In this document: piece by piece, positions 1-12,133 of the stretch
Position numbering within the stretch: the first letter of the stretch is position 1
Layout of the letters: every line of letters begins with the position of its first letter
From: Hypsibius dujardini
Taxonomy: Eukaryota; Tardigrada; Eutardigrada; Parachela; Hypsibiidae
Direction of reading: 5' to 3'
Length of the DNA stretch: 27,258 nt
NCBI GenBank assembly: GCA_001579985.1
Contig: LRSR01012193.1
Span: 1 to 27,258, forward strand
Program-made: the position numbers and the translations under genes
The notes under the pieces: model-generated
Database searches by the model: none
What the model was told of the DNA's origin: nothing
What the model saw: only the letters and a program-made list of their open reading frames with translations

Positions 1-975
1 TGCATGGACAGAACGGGACCATTTCGTGTACGTACTTCATGACATATGACTGGCATAGACAGTGCAACTAATATTTCTAGTTAATCGCAAAACACTCTGT
101 CTTGTTATTCGTCTGAAACGACTGAAACATGACATGCTTTTTTGTGACGGAATTTCTACCGAGTTTCGGGAATGCAGAAATCGATCGTATATGTTGAAAT
201 AACTACGCTTGAAGTATAAGTACTTAGAAGAATAGTCTCATTTAAATATCCGGAGAGGTTCAGCTCATCTTTATCTTTTGACGTATGCGAGAAAATATTT
301 CTTCTAACACTTACCGATGAAGCGTATTTTACTGCAGTTTTTGCGATTAAATTAGTGTCAAGTCGAATTGAGCGTGATGAAAAATGAGATGTTGGGGTAC
401 ATCCTCTCTATAAATTGCATAGCTAACCTACGTACATTGCAGTCTACACAGATATGTTTAGGTTGTGTTAATGCGGATAATGGAGCCTCTCGTCGCGAAT
501 ATGATGAATGACAATTATGATGATCAAGTTGCGCGGTAAAATTGTCCCTCTTCAACTACTACTAGCTATGGGGGCGATTGTTGTGATTATAAGTGGCAAG
601 TGTGGAGAGAGATTTTGCGGTCACAAGTGTTGCCAGTGTGTATTTCATCAGATGATCTGCATTGATTGGGGGTCCGCGGGCTTGGAGCACTACGAGAGAG
701 ACCCTAGACGACCGATTATTGTCAAAGACAGTCATTACCGGCCGGATAATCACCGCTAATCGCATGAATTAAACTCTTTTTCAACAAGATATTTTGCGCC
801 TCTCTCAAAATGATGACATTAAATTATTGACGCACAGATATCGAACCGGGATGGGCTTATTATACCATGTAAACTGTGAACCGTTACAGCTTGACCTATC
901 TATGCTAATTTTAATGAATCAGTACTCAAACCGCAATGATCGCAAAGGTCGATGTGGGTCGGGTGCTCACCCATG
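1..975. other. Non-genic stretch, no supported gene
   Basis: I see no exon chain here. Open frames of 60-94 codons exist on both strands (for example around 508-765), but they overlap each other on opposite strands, resemble no family I know and lack convincing splice partners. The sequence is AT-rich with a moderately GC-rich patch at about 660-740. Confidence 0.5.
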
Positions 976-1053
976 CGTGTCTGTGTCTGTGTCTGTGTCT
1001 GTGTCTGTGTCTGTGTCTGTGTCTGTGTCTGTGTCTGTGTCTGTGTCTGTGTG
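976..1053. repeat. (TGTGTC)n hexanucleotide tract
   Basis: About 13 near-perfect copies of the unit TGTGTC run in tandem. The tract is read through in two frames as Val-Ser or Cys-Val repeats, which are artefacts of the repeat. The complementary unit ACAGAC forms the larger tract near 6120-6200, so the same motif has expanded at least twice in the window. Confidence 0.95.
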
Positions 1054-2380
1054 CATATGCTCTTGTCTCAATCAGTAACATTTGAAGAACCCTCACAGCT
1101 GCATGCGTTGGAGAACGTGCGTAGCTGCGCCGCCTGGAGACAACTTATCGTCTGATTGACTGCCATCAAAGTGCCGGACTACCTGTTGTTCACATATCGA
1201 AACGCTAAGCGTTTCCTGATAAGGAAGAGAAAAGAAATGATAAAATAATGCAGTGCCGGATGGAATTGGTTTCAACACTCGCACCCGACAGACATTACCG
1301 CTTTCGCGTAGTATGTGGTGTTAGAGTGTGAAAAAAAACGAAACAAAATTGCCTGGAAGGGCCGTCCATCACCAAGATAAAGCCGCCTCAACTCGCAGAG
1401 ACATTCAACGTTCAAAACAATTGAAGATTTTTATCGGGCAGAAAGCCGAACAGGGCTCCATCATACCGTATGCACTAGTAGTTAAACATGGAACTTGTCT
1501 GCAATGCATATGAATGTAATATTTAAACCGGAAACACTTAAATTCTATTCTTCGGCGACACGCGGCTATCGTCCGCCCTTTGGGCATTTTAAAATAAATG
1601 TTTGAAAATGCTGTGAAATATAAATAAATTGCACTAAACTTCGATGTTGATGGTGCAGCAAGATTTTCAGCCGACTGAAATTTACTTTGGAGTTGCCCTA
1701 ACGAATTAACTCATATGCGGGCGTATTAATGCGTACGAAGCAAACTTGAAACCATTCGGATGACGTAAAATTGCAGTCGGAAATTATTTTTACCACGCGT
1801 CGTGTCAATTACACTTCCAATGTAGCTGTGAAATTTATACAATTACGCCTGAAGTGACCGTAGAACTGAGGCAAGAGTTGGCTGGTCATGGTTCCCAAGG
1901 CGCACAGATTCCTATCTTGTCAGCTCTCATTAAAGTCAACGGGGAAGAAATAATAAAAAACATGAAATGATTCAAAAATTTGATTAAAAGAATTTGAATG
2001 GTAAACATTTATTTCTTGCATACCCAATTTGTATTGACGAATCCACAGGCATGCACTACAGTATAGGCAGGCAGCATCGAAAGGTCATTTGTGCCGCGAT
2101 GAACCGGTCGTTGAAAGCGACCTAGCATACTGCTTGAGATAGCCCGACAGAGACTAAGCAGACGAGTCCTTCGGACCGCAACCGCACGGTCTTTGAAGGA
2201 GGAGGGAGGAAACCTCACCGAGCGAGGGAGATGATGAGCGCGATGTCTGAATGGAGGCAGTGAAGCGGGGATTGCAGAAAAGACGGCACATCAATAGCAA
2301 GAACCACCCCTGATTTCCGGTAGCGCGGCTTTTTTCCACGATCTTTCCGCCGGAACGCGCTCGTCCTCCTCCGCGCACGA
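1054..2380. other. Non-genic stretch
   Basis: No supported gene. It is mostly AT-rich. From about 2100 the composition shifts to GC-rich with purine runs (GGAGGAGGGAGG near 2200), which continues past the TCTG tract to about 2760. Such an island could be a promoter or first exon of an unseen gene, but no splice-consistent coding exon can be argued. Confidence 0.4.
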
Positions 2381-2404
2381 CTGCCTGCCTGCCTGCATTG
2401 TCTG

Positions 2405-2446
<42 letters not shown>
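2381..2446. repeat. (TGCC)n then (TCTG)n tetranucleotide tract
   Basis: Four TGCC-type units are followed, after a short break, by about ten TCTG units. The tract lies in a GC-rich island. Long minus-strand frames reading Arg-Gln-Thr-Asp repeats here are simply translations of the CAGA complement. Confidence 0.9.
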
Positions 2447-3989
2447 ATCCGCTTTGAAAGGCCTCCAGCCATGTTGACATGCTGCTGAAGCGAGGCTCCA
2501 TCCGGTCGTCGGTGTGGGAGGCGTCGTACGCTCTTGTGTCCAGTTGTCTGTCTCTTTCTGTCTGTTGTCTTGACGGGGCGGACAGGACGGATGGCGACGC
2601 GCGTCCTGCACAATTTTCCGTTTTCAGCCAAAGAAGGAACGCGACTCGCGCTCCCGCCCAGCCGGATGGACTAATTAATTTCCTGCGCGTAACCCCGCCG
2701 CGCCTTCAATCGTGCGGCAACAACGTGTGGTCTCTCTCCCGCGGTCCATGTCCCAACATCCCCCTTCCTTATCAGGCCTTTCTTCCATCTCACGCAATAC
2801 ATTATCTGCAATGATAAATAAATATACACATATATATGGAGAATCTCTCCTTCGCAGTTGTTCACCCGTCTTAGGTCGCAAGTGAAATGATGTGCTATTT
2901 TTATTTCGGTAATTTACAAAATTTAGTAAGCAAAAAGTATATTGAATGCTGTACAAGTAGTATTTTAAGTGTGCGTAGCGTTTTACGGGTGCGATGGGTA
3001 AACTCATATTTTAAACAAAACCATTTGATTTTCTTCATTCGTCTGCTGATGATGCCCTATTTGTTATGACTTGTTCGCGGACCTATCATTTATGAAAAAT
3101 CAAAATAAATTAACGGGTGGGGGCGGAGAAGTTGAGGGGACAATTCTGATGACCGTCTGCCAGATTTTATTATATATATATTCAACCTAGAAGGTAATCA
3201 AAACATAGATTGAGCGCTACCAATTATAGAAACCTGTAGACCTAAGGCATATAGTATTCAGTATAGATTTAATTAACCATGGAGTATACTAACACTAATA
3301 ATATGGATATAAAAAGGCGTTGAAATGCAGTTCCTTTTTTGTCAGGGAGAATGGAACTAAGTGTTTCTTTTTGCGTAAATTTAGTATACGTCAAAAGATA
3401 CCAATGAAAATCAGGTGTAAATCAATCACATGTCAAGTGAGTACGTGGATGGTAATCAGCAAATTGGCGCAAATTTAATTTTCATCCACACATCCCAAGA
3501 CCATTTACAATTAGATACATTAATGTTCTGTGTGCCGAAGCATACCTCAGAAATCGTATCTCTACCGAAATACACACACAATAAAACATGGAACGAATGA
3601 GAGAAGAGCGGGAAATCTCATACGAGCAACTTAACGAAAACTATAAATGCGACAGCAGTAATTACAGTACAAACGTCCACGTCCAGACAGGAAGGCAGAC
3701 AGATACAGACATATAAGTCTATAATTTGCGTTTTTGTTGTCTACAAGGTGTAGGTAGGAAACCACTGATCTTAAGAGCAAGTATACACCAGACGGTCAGC
3801 ATCACCGCCAAAATATCCCCAAGATCTCAGACCGCAAGGAGAAGACGGTCAGATAAAATGTCTGTGGGTGCAAATTGGCTGGACTTAGATGGCCTATGTA
3901 AGGGGTGGTGTGTAATTGTCAGGTCGGGAACTTCATTAGCTGCATCATTAAACCGCACCGTGCCGCGCAGCAGCCGGTGTAATTGCCGG
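2447..3989. other. Non-genic stretch with GC-rich island at its left end
   Basis: Bases 2480-2770 are GC-rich with overlapping open frames on both strands, none recognisable. From 2800 to 3700 the sequence is AT-rich, with short TA runs (2825-2840 and 3170-3182). A TATAAAAAG string lies at 3308-3316 with no plausible coding exon behind it. Short CAGACAG patches occur near 3690-3710. Confidence 0.4.
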
Positions 3990-4021
3990 CTGTCTGTCTG
4001 TCTGTCTGCCTGTCTGTCTGT
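3990..4021. repeat. (TCTG)n tract
   Basis: About eight TCTG/TGCC units follow a GC-rich segment. It is the same repeat family as the tracts found inside the introns of the genes further right. Confidence 0.9.
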
Positions 4022-5970
4022 CCCGGTGAATGTAAAGGCATCTATCCCTCGTCGGGATACACGGGAGACTCCCGAGCGCCACAAGCCAGGGTTCCTTAAA
4101 TAGCTATGTAGTATAAGGGCATGTGGAGAAGGTGGGAGATAGGGTTAATTTTGGGGTAGTGTTGACGGACGGGTTTCCCGGGGCTTTGCCTTTATGTCGC
4201 GTCTGCCGGCCACGCCCTGGCGAACGAGCAGTCCATTGTGGCGCGGCCGGCACACACACATGTTTTTGGAAGGATTGGTCTGCTAATAAGAAATACGTCT
4301 TTCGCCAAGGCAACTTAGCATATTCACTTATTTTTTGTTAAGTTAGTTTACATAATTGTTGATTTTATATTTTGTAAATATTGTGTATGTATGAACCAGC
4401 CAGTTTAGTTTGTGTAGAAATGTGAAGGATCTTAGTTTTAAGCGACATAAAAACACCGATCCATTGTCCGAGAAAGACTACCGAAATAAACAAAATAAAA
4501 ATGTAAACAGAGCTAGCAAACTACTAAATTCTAAAACTATAGTTAAACTTTTTCCCGCGTAGAATATCTCTTTGCATACTCCACAACATGGGAAAAGGAA
4601 GCAAACATTTTCTACGAATGCTAGTTATTGTTAAACATTAGGAAATCGACCCGTAATTTCAATCAAAATATTTTTCATAAGTTGCTCAAGTTTTTTATTC
4701 TGCATGTACTGTGTGTTCAGTTAAACATATAAAGTTCAGAAAGGAGTTGCAAAAACATTGTTTTGAATTAAATTCGGTAAGTTTGAGTTAACCGGTAATT
4801 CAACAGTTTAATTAATATGTTATAGATAGAGATAAATAAAATCATTGATCTTCTTGAAATCGGCTGCTTGCGCACCCCACATCCCCGATATGATGCTCGT
4901 GTGACTGCGTGGGGTCCAGAAGATGAGCGGCGTTTCCGGTGCACGTCAATTGCACTCCAGGGAATCCATCGACACACACACACAGTCACACAGTCCCACA
5001 CACAGTCACCGTTTCTCTTGGGTCCATTAATACCCGGCGGAAACGCGCGAGCTGCCTGACCAAGCTCCCTTATTACAAATCTCATTTCAAGCACCATGCT
5101 TCACCGGTTACCCTAGAAGCACTGGGATGTGATGAGTGGTCAGTAGGATCACATACGTTCACGTAATAATGAGGAGTGGACACGCAATTATCGAGTGGGG
5201 ACAAGCACAGAAAATGATTGCCAATCCTCTTGGTAACACGGGCAGAACCTATGCAGATCAATTGTATGAATGAACTCTCGAGAAGATGAGTTCAGCTTTT
5301 AAAACTTACCTAATTGGAGAGGATTTTATTATAAAATAATCACATTAGCACAATATATAAGATATTGATTTATCGATCTCGATATTTTAATCTGTTTAAA
5401 TGTCATGCTATACTTTATAAAAATTTCTGACGAAAACATCAAGCACAATACCGGTAAAACAGGTACAACTTTAACGCTGGTAAAGTGGATGAGTAAAACT
5501 ACGAGTATATTAATTTATATATATACATATATTACTATGCAGTATGCTTTAAGTTCACAATTCCAGAGACAATTCCAATCTCCGCTGTTTCTGATACACT
5601 TTTCTTTTAATGGATAAACAGGAGACCGTCAAGGGCAATTAAATCAAATTGCCTCGTGATGCACGGTTGATCGCCGTCAGCACATCGTGCGCCTCAACCG
5701 AAAGATTCCTGCATGCTACCTTTCCGGTTACTTCCCTGTTTTTACAGCTCAAAGGGGAATTATTATTTCATCCTGCTCCCGTTGACGGCACACCCGGTTC
5801 CGATGATATTCCAGGCAATGGCAGTTAACTTTAACGCATCGAAATATCAAAAACTAAAGTAACTACGTATAAGATGTTCGGGACCTAAAATACCAGTACA
5901 GTAACGCAAATATAGTAGAAACGAGAAGCGAAAGCTAAAACCTCAACCCGCATAGTCGCGGATATCATAA
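4022..5970. other. Non-genic stretch
   Basis: A GC-rich patch at 4150-4255 is followed by a long AT-rich region. A CA-rich simple repeat lies at 4971-5008. I found no recognisable protein segment and no exon chain on either strand. Confidence 0.4.
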
Positions 5971-6201
5971 ACACATAGACATAGACAGAGAAAGAGACAG
6001 AGACAGACGCAGAGACATAGACAGACACAGATACAGACACAGACCCAGGCACAGACACACAGACACACACAGACACACACACACACACACACACACAGGC
6101 ACACACACAGACACACAGACACACACGCAGGCACAGACACAGACACAGACACAGACACAGACACAGACACAGACACAGACACAGACACAGACACAGACAC
6201 A
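5971..6201. repeat. Compound ACAGAC / CA microsatellite, about 230 bases
   Basis: The tract begins as degenerate CATAGA/CAGAGA units. It passes through a (CA)n core with CAGG interruptions at about 6050-6130 and ends as a near-perfect (ACAGAC)n array at about 6133-6201. The gradient from degenerate to perfect copies suggests recent expansion at the right end. Minus-strand frames reading Cys-Leu or Val-Ser repeats are repeat artefacts. Confidence 0.95.
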
Positions 6202-8585
6202 AACTGGTGCAAACGTGAAGAGTGAGGACACATCACCCCACACGAAAGACTGAATCTAAAAGCTGGCCCAGGCGGACATCCTGTGGCGCTCTTTGGGAGG
6301 TGCTTTGTCCGCCCAGCGCGGTCACGAGAAGGGATGGGCGCATGACGTCTGGTGTGCGTAGTCGCTTATTTTCCGCTCTAGAAAGCTCTGTCGCTTCCCT
6401 CAATCTCTGATCTTCTTTCCATTCTTCCCGCCTCGAGACCTGGAAGCTCCATCATCGCACCACACCACACGAGCCACAATCCGTCCGTAATGGACGCGCC
6501 TGAATGCCGATGCAGCGCGGGGATTTAATAAGTGTAATTTTCTGCACAGGAGGCTACCTCACGACAAAAGCCCGCAGCGCGCCAACGCATCTCCATTTTC
6601 AATTGCCTGTCTCTCTCAGTGTGTCTGTGTGTCTGTGTGTCTGTGTGTTTGCCTGACTTCCTTCCTTCCCGTCCTCCATCCCTGGGAATGGGAAGAGGGA
6701 TGGGACAGCAGACATGTGACCGCACCGTTCGCCAAACCCCATCTTTAGTCAACATTTTTCAACATCTTCCAATCAGGCCACGCAAATAACGGGAGAGTAA
6801 TGCTCCCAACAGCCGCTAAGTATATGGTCCGATTCGTAGTGTGCGACCCTCGAAATCGTGAAAAGAATCAACGCACACAATCACCAATCATAAGAGAGGG
6901 TCGCTTTTGATCAACAAATTTGTGCCCATCCCCAATTGGAAAATGTCACCGCACGGGAAACACACCCACCTCTACCAATAATGAAGCCTTTTTGGTTTTA
7001 CATTGTATGATCAACTTTTCTTCTCCATTCTCTCCAAGCCAAATAATAATTTTTAGATATGCTGTATTTGCTATCAAAATGTTTCTATTCAATATAATTA
7101 TAACATTCTGGGGTAAATGATTGTCAATGTTATAATGCCTGAAGTTAATTCATAAAAAATGGAAGATTTACGGAATGGTTTAATTTTTTGCATTTCGGAG
7201 GTGTAATTATTAGAAATGGTTTATCCTTTGCTCCGGTCCGCATTAATCTGTGAATAAATCTTAGGTAGGTTTTTATTCTCAGGGCATGAACTACGTGATC
7301 AGACTGTGGGCGAAGTTCGGTCGACTCTCACCTGATAAATTTATCTTCAATAAGTTTTATATTTTCTCTCCAATTAAAAATGGAAAGGGCATATTTTAGC
7401 TACCATTTCATATCGCACAGGCATGAATCCATCCATCCGGTATATACGTATCGGTTCTTAAGCATTTATATTCAATGCGCGGGGCGATTTCATACGAAAA
7501 CGATAAAAAGGGGATGCCTAATCAAGTTCCACCATTGCTCTAACATTGGTACAATCTAAACTTTAAGTGTAAATAGTTTTTTCGCGTCGTTACCTTGTGT
7601 AATATAAGAGAATGTAATCAGTATGGACATTCTAACTAGCGCCCATGAACATACCTTCACGTCTCTACTGGCAAAAATTACTGAATCAGTTTGGATCCTT
7701 CTCCCGCCGCAGTAGAGCTCGGATCGAGCTAAGTAACTTCTTCTTTCATTGGTTCAGCATATTAGCCAGTATCGCTGGACAAGGTCGAAGCAGAGTGCCT
7801 TGTCCCGTCCTTGTAAAAATACGGTGTACACCTCCTAATATCCAGTGTTTATTTCCAGACACGAAATGTCTCGCAACCAGATACATATATATCACATGTA
7901 AGTGAAGTACGAGAGGACACAAAATTCAATGAAGCTAGAAAAAAGTGAAAGATCAGCCGTTCCTCGTGTTTATGACCTTTTATCGGGGTTCAAATGGGTA
8001 CGATAAAAAAGGCAACTTTTACAAGAAAACATCGCTGCTAAAGTAAATTGTTGGACTGACTGTGAGCCGTTTTCCGCTGTGATTTTTGTGTGTGGCAATA
8101 ATTTAGTTCTCGAGCTCATGACGACCGCATCACACGGTACCACTTATAGGTTGTTATTCGAATGGCAATGATGGCTGGCTGGTTGCTTGCCTACAACTGG
8201 GGCCCGGGAAGCCCGATTATTTCGGCAGTAATTTCTGTAATCACCGGCAGTTGTTCTCCTCGCGATCGTCATTATTACCGACGACCAGAGCCCAAAATGA
8301 GCCGTCGTTGTTGCAACAAGTTTAATCTCTGGTGTTTAACTGTGTGGTGTGTGACTGAGTGTGTCTATGTCTGTGTCTGCTTAGCGGAAAGAGAACAATT
8401 TTACATAATTTGCCTGGGCCCCCAGTGTTCAACAGTGAGAGGCGAACTTAAACGGACCGCATCATGGTGGACGATTACAGGGTCCGATTGAGAGAGGAAG
8501 GGTATTTTATGTACACGTAGATTGCTGGTACTTACGGTTGATTTGAAGGCGTAATTATTTGGTACGACAAGTATACTGTAGTTCA
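6202..8585. other. Non-genic stretch
   Basis: A GC-rich island at about 6250-6520 carries only short unrecognisable frames. A (GTGTCT)-type patch lies at about 6616-6652. From 6770 to 8150 the sequence is AT-rich. A more mixed segment at 8160-8480 contains an 85-110 codon open frame with no family resemblance. I see no splice-linked coding exons. Confidence 0.4.
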
Positions 8586-8975
8586 CTTTTTTTAGCGTTT
8601 GAAATGTGTTCTTAGTGATGATTTACTAGGAAATGTGCTCAAGTTCATCCCTTTGGAAGCTTGTGGTCTACAGAAGTTAGACCCTACTAATGATTTTTCC
8701 CGCGCCAGTGCTAAGGTCGGTGTCTGCTGTGTTTGTTGCTATGCAGGTGTCTGTGTCTGTGTCTGTGCTTTTGTATTTGTCTGTGTCGCTTTTGCGCATG
8801 TGTCTGTGCCTGTGTCTTTATAGCAGACACAGCAGATACAAACCCAAGCACTGTTGCAGGAAAATTCATACGTAGGGTCCGACTTCTGTAGGCCACAAGC
8901 TTCCAAAGAGATGAACTTGAGCAAATTTCCTAGTAAATCATCAATAAGAATACATTTCAACCGCCAAAAACACTT
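8586..8975. repeat. Imperfect inverted repeat (foldback), arms about 150 bases
   Basis: Bases 8586-8738 and the reverse complement of 8824-8975 align almost without gaps at roughly 85 percent identity. Both arms share, for example, GATGATTTACTAGGAAAT and CTTTGGAAGCTTGTGG. The spacer of about 85 bases is a GTGTCT-rich simple repeat. Each arm gives a similar open frame, but I compared the arms codon by codon: differences fall at all three codon positions and often change the residue, so conserved coding is unlikely. It fits a foldback/MITE-like element or the template of a long hairpin RNA. I could not define target-site duplications. Confidence 0.85.
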
Positions 8976-9509
8976 TGTCTGTGCATGTGCGTGTGACTAT
9001 GTCTGCGTGTATTAGGTCGTTGTTATCTGGAGTTGTCTTCTATATCCAAACTCCATCTGAACTATCTAGGTTGAAGCATTAGTTACGTTACGATTTTGAG
9101 CACTAATCTTTTTTTACATCATGGCTATTCAATCTCCAGCTCTGACAGAAACTGCCTATTCATGATAGTGTTAGTTCTGTACTTACAGTACACACTGATA
9201 GGAGAAACGTTAATTGTTACACAGTTGAGAATAAAAACTACTTAATTATTATGCCTGAAAATATCCTTATCATAAACAACCTGCTACATTCAGTATCAGC
9301 AGTGTTAGTTTGTGGCGCCACCTTCTCTGTAATTAGTCAGTCGGATAAGAAGCGAAGAAAGTTGCGCACGCTGGCTCACCAAATCCGGCACAAAATGGCG
9401 GGGCGGTCAGCACAATCTGAGGCCAGTGGAAACTGTAAATGGAATCCGATATCTATCATTTAGCTGGCTATTCCACACTAGCACTTCCAATTTCACTTCG
9501 AGGAATCTA
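8976..9509. other. Non-genic stretch upstream of the TMBIM gene
   Basis: No gene is supported. A short plus-strand frame at 9251-9463 is unrecognised. Within it, near 9392, the string AAAATGGCGGGG resembles a YY1-type promoter motif, so this may be promoter-proximal sequence for the gene that starts at 9879. Confidence 0.3.
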
Positions 9510-9517
9510 TGACGTCA
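9510..9517. promoter_or_regulatory. Consensus cAMP/ATF response element TGACGTCA
   Basis: The perfect palindrome TGACGTCA lies about 370 bases before the TMBIM start codon. CREB, ATF and related bZIP factors bind this sequence. A functional link to the gene is inference from position only, since an 8-mer also occurs by chance. Confidence 0.4.
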
Positions 9518-9878
9518 GCAGGTGGATGTTGTTGTTTTCAGTCATATTCCCTTTTCCCCGTATGTGATCTGATTCTGATTCACCTTTAGTACGTTTTTAT
9601 CCTTTACCCCAACGCATTATTATCGTCTCCCCCAGTTCGAGTATCGATTCGTTCTTCCCTATTTACCAAGTACGAGAGCGGAGCCCAGGCGTCATTTTGA
9701 CCTGACTACGCGAAGTGAAAATTATTGACGCCATTTTTAGCTGAAAATTCTTCAAGGTTGTTCCATTTCTTCGTTACCATCAGTTTTACACCAGAGATCC
9801 GTGCATATCGCGTACTGTGTTCCGGCGTAATCCGAGACATTTCGCGGTTTCTGTGACTGGGAAGGAGGCCACAAAAAA

Positions 9879-12133
9879 ATGAGCGCTCATCCAAACTATC
9901 ATCCGAACAACGGCCCTGGTATGTTCGCTAGCGGTCGATTGATTGATTATTGCCGCTTTCGAATTTCGACGGTTATTGTCCATGTCAATCAATCAAGCCC
10001 TGATTCTCAATTCTACACACATTCTAACTGTTCGATTTTGTTTCATTCTCCTGATACTGTATTCTTTCAAATAGGAATAACTTTTTTGCTGTAGTTTTAT
10101 TGCCCTAAGCCCGTGATATGAAATAAATTGATTTCGTTGTCATGCCAACTGTGCGGGGCAGTTAATATTTTATATTTACGAAATTAATGAATCTGAAGGA
10201 AATTTACAGTCATTTATAGATTTATTTAAGATTGACTGACAGCGTGGACCGTTTATTTTTCAACTTTAACATAACTTTTGTACATTTACTCGTATTATTT
10301 TTACTTTTTACATATTTAAAGAATAATTCAATGTAAATAAAGAAACATCAGTTCAAATAATTATCAGTATAATTCAGTTTAAGTAATCAGTTTACAAATA
10401 TCAATAATTAAAACTATTAGATACTACTGTAATGATAAAAAACAATTTTGTACAATATACCAAATCTCCTTTTCAGACGTTGTATATGTCACACAACACA
10501 AGGACGACCCACCACCTTACTTGGTGAACACGTACCCGGCGTCAGGACCGCAGGTCTTCGTCGGACCCGTCTACACTACCACTGTGGATGGGCAGTACAT
10601 GCAGCCGGGCACATATCCCACCAATTCTGGAGCCTATGTGGCCACAGGAGTGTATCCGGGCTACGGAGAGGTCGGACAGACAGGACAGCCGCCATCTGGA
10701 GGTGACTCAGAGACTGGACATCCTAGCAATTTCGGAACCAGTTTCAGTGATGTCAACATTCGTCGACGTTTCGTCCGCAATGTCTACTCCATTTTGATGG
10801 TGCAGTTGCTGGTGACGCTGGGATTCATCTGTCTTTTCATTTTCTCGTACGTAGACGACGCTAACAGACACACAGGCAGATGAACGGACATATAAACAGA
10901 CAGACAGACGGACAGACATACATACATACAGACAAACAGATAGGCTGACAAACAGACATACAGACACATAAAGGTGTTTCTTTGTCTGACATTTTGTCCT
11001 TGTAGGCCGGACGTGAAACTTTTTGTCAGGCGGAACTCTTGGTTCTACTATCTGGCATACGCAGTGTTCATAATCACGTACATCACTCTGGTCTGCTGCC
11101 CGGGAGTTCGACGCCGCTACCCTACGAACCTGTTTCTGTTAGCCATTTTTGTAAGCTCTAGCGAAGGCTTATGCAAACTGTCGGCCTCTGACGTATAATC
11201 CTGCATGTTTAATATGTTCGGAATTGGGGTTGATCTCCGTGTTCATTCAGACTCTGGCGATGTCGTATATGACTGCGACTATCTCAAGCTACCACGACAC
11301 CAAAATCGTTCTGATGGCTGTTGGAATCTGCGCGGTAGTGTGTCTTGTCGTTTCCGTCTCGGCTGCGTTTTGCACGGTAGGAAATTTTCGCCGGTCTGAA
11401 TCCCAATGTCTTAGTTTTTTTTGACGGCATACATTTCTTGCCTGTCCACCAGCTGTCTTTCTTGATTCCTTGCCTTGTCTTGTTTGTATCAGGCTTTATG
11501 CCTGCTTGCTTCTATCCTTTGTGCTTATTTGTCTGTTTGTCTGTCTGTCGGCTTGCTTCGCTACAATTTCTGCCAGTTTTATATGATTGCTGAGTAGCCT
11601 GCTCGTTTGTTGACGTTCCGATTTGTTGCAGTTCGATATAACCAAGTGGGGCTGGCTGTTGGGCATTCTGGCGTTAATGTTGATGCTGTTCGGACTCATC
11701 ACTCTCATGTTCGCGTTCATTCCCGGCCTCCGTACCCCGGTTAGAATCCATACCCTCAGGAAACTCCAGGGTATAGTGCCTGTTGAAGGATGGCTCTAAC
11801 TTTGTATATTTTCAGTGGTACTACGGATTCTATTCTGGTCTGATTGCACTCGTCTTCATGGGAGTAAGTTTAGGACGACGGAACCGGCACATGTTTTACA
11901 CACAATGTGATCTACAGACAGACAGACTAACAGAGCCACGTACATTCCTTTAATTAAATGGAATGCATTTTTGTTTGCAGTTCCTCGCTTACGACACTCA
12001 GCAGATTCTCGGTGGCCGACGTTACAACCTCTCCCCAGAGGAGCACGTGTACGGGGCACTCCAGCTATACCTCGATGTCGTGTACATATTCCTGGGGATA
12101 CTTGGAATTTCCGGCGCAGCTAGCAGCAACTAA
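9879..12133 (+). CDS. Lifeguard/TMBIM family multipass membrane protein (BI-1-like)
   Basis: Exons: 9879-9918, 10477-10846, 11006-11150, 11251-11376, 11632-11739, 11816-11863 and 11981-12133. All have GT-AG borders and the phases join without a break, giving 329 residues. The N-terminal 100 residues are rich in Pro, Tyr and Gly and hold a PPPY motif at residues 25-28, as in LFG/GRINA/TMBIM1 proteins. Hydrophobic segments follow from about residue 117 to the end. Family landmarks include FSDVNIRRRFVRNVY before the first membrane segment, AIFTLAMSYMT spanning the exon 3/4 junction, FLAYDTQ at about 280-286 and the short hydrophobic C-terminus. Relatives are Golgi, ER or endolysosomal membrane proteins that influence calcium leak and protect against apoptosis. 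The start is the first ATG with an open frame, preceded by ACAAAAAA. I cannot assign a particular TMBIM paralogue. No clear AATAAA follows the stop. Confidence 0.9.
10861..10972. repeat. CAGA-rich tract in TMBIM intron 2
   Basis: Degenerate CAGA/CAGACATA units fill most of the 159-base intron 2 (10847-11005). This is one of the many intronic copies of the tetranucleotide seen in this window. Confidence 0.85.

Noticed and set aside
508-765. Short Cys-containing frame on plus and a frame on minus in the same place
   Set aside because: Mutually overlapping, no domain, no signal for splicing or expression. Some loose similarity to 8160-8290 (CGATTATT, ATTACCG words) is too weak to call a repeat.
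2154-2814. Overlapping frames of 100-138 codons on both strands in the GC-rich island
   Set aside because: The minus-strand frames run through the CAGA tract, none resembles a family and no exon chain is found. GC-rich DNA has few stops.
3308-3316. TATA box TATAAAAAG
   Set aside because: No coding exon or transcript evidence lies downstream. Such strings are frequent in AT-rich DNA.
976-6236. Open frames of Val-Ser, Cys-Val or Cys-Leu repeats, as in a structural protein
   Set aside because: They are translations of hexanucleotide microsatellites, open in several frames at once, with no start or splice context.
8599-8960. Two similar small proteins encoded on opposite arms of the inverted repeat (KCVLSDDLLGNVLKF and KCILIDDLLGNLLKF)
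   Set aside because: Substitutions between the arms fall at all codon positions and are mostly non-synonymous, and each frame ends inside a simple repeat. The protein similarity is a by-product of the DNA inverted repeat.
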